Origin: Prochlorococcus sp. AG-424-P23
Lineage (GTDB): Bacteria > Cyanobacteriota > Cyanobacteriia > PCC-6307 > Cyanobiaceae
Length of the DNA stretch: 64,000 bases
Direction of reading: 5' to 3'
Assembly: GCA_003210135.1 (NCBI GenBank)
Contig: QCNK01000002.1
Span: 41,211 to 105,210, forward strand
The notes under the pieces were generated by a model that made no database searches, was not told the origin of the DNA, and worked only from the letters and a program-made list of their open reading frames with translations. Positions 60,416 through 64,000 of this stretch are shown in pieces. The translations under genes and the position numbers were made by a program. Numbering within the stretch: position 1 is the first letter of the stretch; each line of letters opens with the position of its first letter.

Positions 60416-60846
60416 ATTATTGCTGAGAAATCTATTAGCAATATTGATAGCATCACCGAAGAAGATATGAATCCTAAGCTAATCATCAATGAGACATAAC
60501 CTTTTTTTCTAGGCAATTTATAAAAAGATATTCCAATAATTAATATCATTATTAATGAGAAAAAAATTATAATTTTTTCATTTACTAAATTAAGATGCAT
60601 AACTAAATTTTTTTCTTCAAAAAATTTGAGAAATTCAGATAAAACTAATTCTTCTTCTATTTTTTTTAAATAGTCAAATGAGCTTATAAAAGCAGAACTT
60701 AATAAAGATAAAGCAACCAATGCAGAAACTGGTTTTGTTAACCTGTTAAGTGTTCTGTTAAAACTTATCAATAAAATAAAAATAAATAAAGAGGTTACTA
60801 AAGGTATTAAAGGTATAAGAGTTATCGAATTTATGAAATTTACCAC
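60412..60846 (-). CDS. membrane protein resembling an N-terminal fragment of NdhF/NuoL
   Basis: LIPLIPLVTSLFIFILL...LTKPVSALVALSLLSSAFISSFDY; about four TM segments; convergent with PTOX. Confidence 0.45.
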   Translation of the reverse strand: MVNFINSITLIPLIPLVTSLFIFILLISFNRTLNRLTKPVSALVALSLLSSAFISSFDYLKKIEEELVLSEFLKFFEEKNLVMHLNLVNEKIIIFFSLIMILIIGISFYKLPRKKGYVSLMISLGFISSSVMLSILLIDFSAII

Positions 60847-60993
60847 GAAAATAATATATATCTAACTTAAAATTTTATATTATTTCGACGCATTATTTTA
60901 TTAAATAAGATTTTTTAAAATCTTAAATGTAATTAGTACCTATTGCATTCTGTGTAAATTGATACCAAAATTTAATTAGTATTGAAAAATAAA

Positions 60994-61095
60994 ATGTTAG
61001 CCATTTCTGAAATTATTATTGCAAGTGCCATCTTCCTAGGAATTGTATATTGGGAAGTTAAATTCCTATATACCAAAACTACTGTAGCGAAATAA
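60994..61095 (+). CDS. single-TM micro-ORF (33 aa)
   Basis: MLAISEIIIASAIFLGIVYWEVKFLYTKTTVAK. Confidence 0.4.
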   Translation: MLAISEIIIASAIFLGIVYWEVKFLYTKTTVAK

Positions 61096-61212
61096 CTTCT
61101 CTCAAAACAGGAAAGTTAAAAAACATAGAAAATTTAAATAAAATTTAAGAATTTAAGTTGACAAAAAAAACGATATATATGAGAGAATAAACACAAAGAT
61201 TCAAGCCCTCAA

Positions 61213-61350
61213 ATGAGCGAAGTCCAAAATCCTAAAACTAATTCAACTCAGCAGCAGCAACAACAACAACAGCAATCCTATTCAGAAAGCAAAATTAATT
61301 CTGCAGAGAGTGAGAGGCTATACCTTGAGATGAAAGAGGCTTGGCTTTAA
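61213..61350 (+). CDS. polyglutamine-containing micro-ORF (45 aa)
   Basis: MSEVQNPKTNSTQQQQQQQQQSYSESKINSAESERLYLEMKEAWL. Confidence 0.55.
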   Translation: MSEVQNPKTNSTQQQQQQQQQSYSESKINSAESERLYLEMKEAWL

Positions 61351-61623
61351 ATCTAATTCGTGTTTTAAATAATATTTCTAAAAATTTGTAAAAATTTTTT
61401 TTTAATTTTGAAGTAATCGATACTTTTTTATTTTTTATAACCTCTAAATTTTTGTTTAATTGCAAAGTAAGCTTTTGAGAAAACTAAAGCAACTAGAGAA
61501 AATCAATGGAAGACTCGCAATGGGAGGGTTGATATATTTAGTTTTTACAAAATTAGTTTCCAACCGTGGCGACATATTAGACCAACTTAAATCTTATTTG
61601 ATTTAAAAAATCAATTGGAAGTA

Positions 61624-61716
61624 TTATCCAGGAATATTTCTTTCTATATAAGCGTCAGTTAAAGCTAAAATTAACCCCAATAATGTTGAAAATATAGCAA
61701 TTTCAGTTGATTCCAT
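61624..61716 (-). CDS. single-TM micro-ORF (30 aa)
   Basis: MESTEIAIFSTLLGLILALTDAYIERNIPG. Confidence 0.4.
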   Translation of the reverse strand: MESTEIAIFSTLLGLILALTDAYIERNIPG

Positions 61717-61813
61717 TTTATTTTTGAATTACCTCTAGTTTGCTAAATAATTCTAAGTTCGACAACAAGACTAATAACCTAGTATAGTACATATATACTA
61801 TTAGCTATTTATT

Positions 61814-62062
61814 GTGATCTCAGCAACTCCTGAGTTTCTTTTCGTTAGGCCTGGTGATTATGTCGCAATTAAAAAAGAGAATTGCCAAAATACTAAGGAA
61901 AAGAATAAAAATTATTGGGTCGGTCAAGTTATCGACTGTATTGGAGGAGCTAGAAATCCAAATTCATGGACCTTGTTTCAAGTTGCCAATATTGATAATG
62001 GAGAGATCACTATAATCAACGCAGATATTGTAGAAAAAATTTTGAAACCTTCTGAAAGTTAA
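61814..62062 (+). CDS. DUF3104-like protein
   Basis: RPGDYVAIKKE...YWVGQVIDCIGGARNPNSWTLFQVANIDNGEITIINADIVEKI; GTG start. Confidence 0.78.
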   Translation: MISATPEFLFVRPGDYVAIKKENCQNTKEKNKNYWVGQVIDCIGGARNPNSWTLFQVANIDNGEITIINADIVEKILKPSES

Positions 62063-62132
62063 GCTTATGGGTAATCAAATAAACTTCCTTCAGTATCACA
62101 AAAATAAAAGGCAAAATGTACGCTTAAAGGCA

Positions 62133-63023
62133 TCAACCCAGTTCCAAGCAGGCAAGTCCGTATACTTGATTCATTGGGCAGGGAGGTTGAATGCCTTTAT
62201 ACATTCTGTAAGTTTTTGATATTTCCTCAAATCCCAAACTTGATAAAAGATAATTTGCATAAGGATTCAGATTAGAGCAATCCAATAAGATTTGGGCATC
62301 TAAATCGCCAACTAAATCCCTTATTAATAATTCAGCAAGTGGTGGAGTATCCGCTAAAAGAGGTCCAATTCTCCAGCCTTGCTCATTATCCTCCAATACA
62401 CAAGGTCTTATCCTGCCAAATCCATGGCACATCCCATTGTTATCGATAATTGCACTGACATTCCCATAAGAATTTTGCAACCAGTCATTTAGAAAATGTG
62501 GTCTGGGACTAGGTTCTCTTTGATCATCATAAATTAAGACTGCTTCAGATAAAATTTTATTACCCGGGACAACTTTAAAAGAATGAAATTGATCTTTATA
62601 GAAATTTCTCAATGGCAAATCTTGAAAACCATTTAATTTCCATCGATTTGTAATGGAAGATTTTCTAAACCCCCATTTTGCATAATCATTCAATCTATCT
62701 GGGGCGGCCTCAAGACCAATACAATCAACATTTTTTAAATATTCGAGGGCATGTTTCCATAATCTCACTCCATATCCATTATTTCGGAATTCTTTCTTAA
62801 CGATAAATAGACCTATAAAACCATAAAAGGAATTATATTTTATACACGCAATTGAACCTATAGGATTATTGTCGAGACAAGCTACCCATACCCCTTGTTT
62901 ATCTGTATTTCTATAAATTGATACGTCATCCATTCCAGGAGAAAATCCTTCTAACCTTGCCCAGTTCGTTACTTCTGGTATTTCATTTAGAGATATCAAT
63001 CTAATTGAAAATTTTTCCTTCAT
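62133..63023 (-). CDS. GNAT family N-acetyltransferase
   Basis: GLFIVKKEFRNNGYGVRLWKHALEYL acetyl-CoA motif; C-terminal second domain. Confidence 0.88.
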   Translation of the reverse strand: MKEKFSIRLISLNEIPEVTNWARLEGFSPGMDDVSIYRNTDKQGVWVACLDNNPIGSIACIKYNSFYGFIGLFIVKKEFRNNGYGVRLWKHALEYLKNVDCIGLEAAPDRLNDYAKWGFRKSSITNRWKLNGFQDLPLRNFYKDQFHSFKVVPGNKILSEAVLIYDDQREPSPRPHFLNDWLQNSYGNVSAIIDNNGMCHGFGRIRPCVLEDNEQGWRIGPLLADTPPLAELLIRDLVGDLDAQILLDCSNLNPYANYLLSSLGFEEISKTYRMYKGIQPPCPMNQVYGLACLELG

Positions 63024-63179
63024 AGGAATATACTAACCAAGAAAATTTTGGATTTTTAAAGACAATATTAATAAATTTGATTATTTCTTATAAATCATTC
63101 ACTCTGATTAAAGTGGCTAAAAACCTTTGTTATTTAAAATTTATCCTCTGATATATTTAATACTATTGATAGAAATAAA

Positions 63180-64000
63180 ATGAAAATTTCTGATAAATTT
63201 CATTTAGAAAACATTAATAGATTAAAAAATACTGTTCTCACTGGTAAAACGGAAGATATAAAATGGCGGATCCAACATATCAATATAGTTTCTAAACTTT
63301 TGGAAGAAAATAAAAAAGAAATAATAAAATCACTTTTTGTTGATCTAGGCAAATCTGAAATTGAAGGGCTTTCAGAAATCCTTTTAGTGAGAGAAGAAAT
63401 TTCACTCATAAAAAAGAAACTCAATTATTGGATGCGACCAAAAAAAATTGATACACCTTTTTATCTATTTCCATCATCCTCCAAAGTTATTTATGAACCT
63501 CTTGGGTGTGTTTTAATTCTTGGTCCTTATAATTATCCATTACTTTATGTTTTAAAGCCATTGGTAAATATTTTCTCAGCAGGAAATACTGCAGTTATAA
63601 AACCATCAGAGAAATGTCCTGCGACCTCAAAACTTATTAAAAAGCTTACATCCAAATATTTCCGAAAAGATGTCCTTATGACAGTAGAGGGTGATTATAA
63701 ACAATCTATAAAATTAATTGAACAAAATTTTGACCACATATTCTTTACAGGAAGTACTGAAACTGGAAAATCTATAATGAAATTAGCTTCAAAAAACTTA
63801 ACTCCATTAACTCTTGAGTTAAGCGGAACAAATCCTGTAATTATTTTCAAGAATGCAAATTTAGAAGTAGCTGCTAAAAGAATTGTTTGGGGCAAATTTT
63901 TTAATTCTGGTCAATCCTGCATGGCTCCAAATCATATCTTTATAGATAAGGAAATTGAAAATATTTTTATAGAAAAATTAAAGAAATGCATAGTAAGTTT
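63180..64000 (+). CDS. aldehyde dehydrogenase (class 3-like), truncated by window end
   Basis: YEPLGCVLILGPYNYPLLYVLKPLVN; FFTGSTETGKSIM; LELSGTNPVIIF; FFNSGQSCMAPNHIF; open to the edge, so absent from ORF track. Confidence 0.95.
   Translation, partial: MKISDKFHLENINRLKNTVLTGKTEDIKWRIQHINIVSKLLEENKKEIIKSLFVDLGKSEIEGLSEILLVREEISLIKKKLNYWMRPKKIDTPFYLFPSSSKVIYEPLGCVLILGPYNYPLLYVLKPLVNIFSAGNTAVIKPSEKCPATSKLIKKLTSKYFRKDVLMTVEGDYKQSIKLIEQNFDHIFFTGSTETGKSIMKLASKNLTPLTLELSGTNPVIIFKNANLEVAAKRIVWGKFFNSGQSCMAPNHIFIDKEIENIFIEKLKKCIVS

Noticed and set aside
63200-63895. Minus-strand ORFs 63200-63424 and 63695-63895
   Set aside because: Antisense to the aldehyde dehydrogenase that runs off the window edge.

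Overview
The window is AT-rich with small intergenic spacing, and its gene content is that of a high-light-adapted Prochlorococcus. Strain identity is inferred from gene content only. Conserved core blocks include trmH-like, lepA, mqo, nfu, murE, yidD, rpsD, met/cys genes, queA, pdhC, lipB, hpf, deoC, recO, proC, sepF, pipX, der, cobI, miaE, aroQ, tatA, a CrtI-like oxidoreductase and PTOX. Two accessory zones stand out. (1) At about 6.1-16.3 kb there is a DUF4278 peptide gene behind a glutamine (downstream-peptide type) riboswitch, with a perfect NtcA-consensus palindrome near the predicted TSS. This is followed by an ArsM-like methyltransferase, an aminotransferase, the phosphite operon ptxABCD, phnY*/phnZ (oxidative phosphonate cleavage), OsmC and an ACR3 arsenite exporter. 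Pho-box-like arrays sit in front of ptxA, phnY* and in the osmC/acr3 gap. (2) At about 40-62 kb, next to tRNA-Tyr/tRNA-Thr, lies a small-ORF-rich island with a degenerate 3' tRNA-Thr copy, two DUF1651 paralogues, many single-TM micro-ORFs, a likely unannotated structured RNA with an intrinsic terminator, a perfect 38-bp palindrome, and a truncated-looking NdhF-like protein next to PTOX. The best candidate for an under-described system is the NtcA/glutamine-riboswitch/DUF4278 locus.
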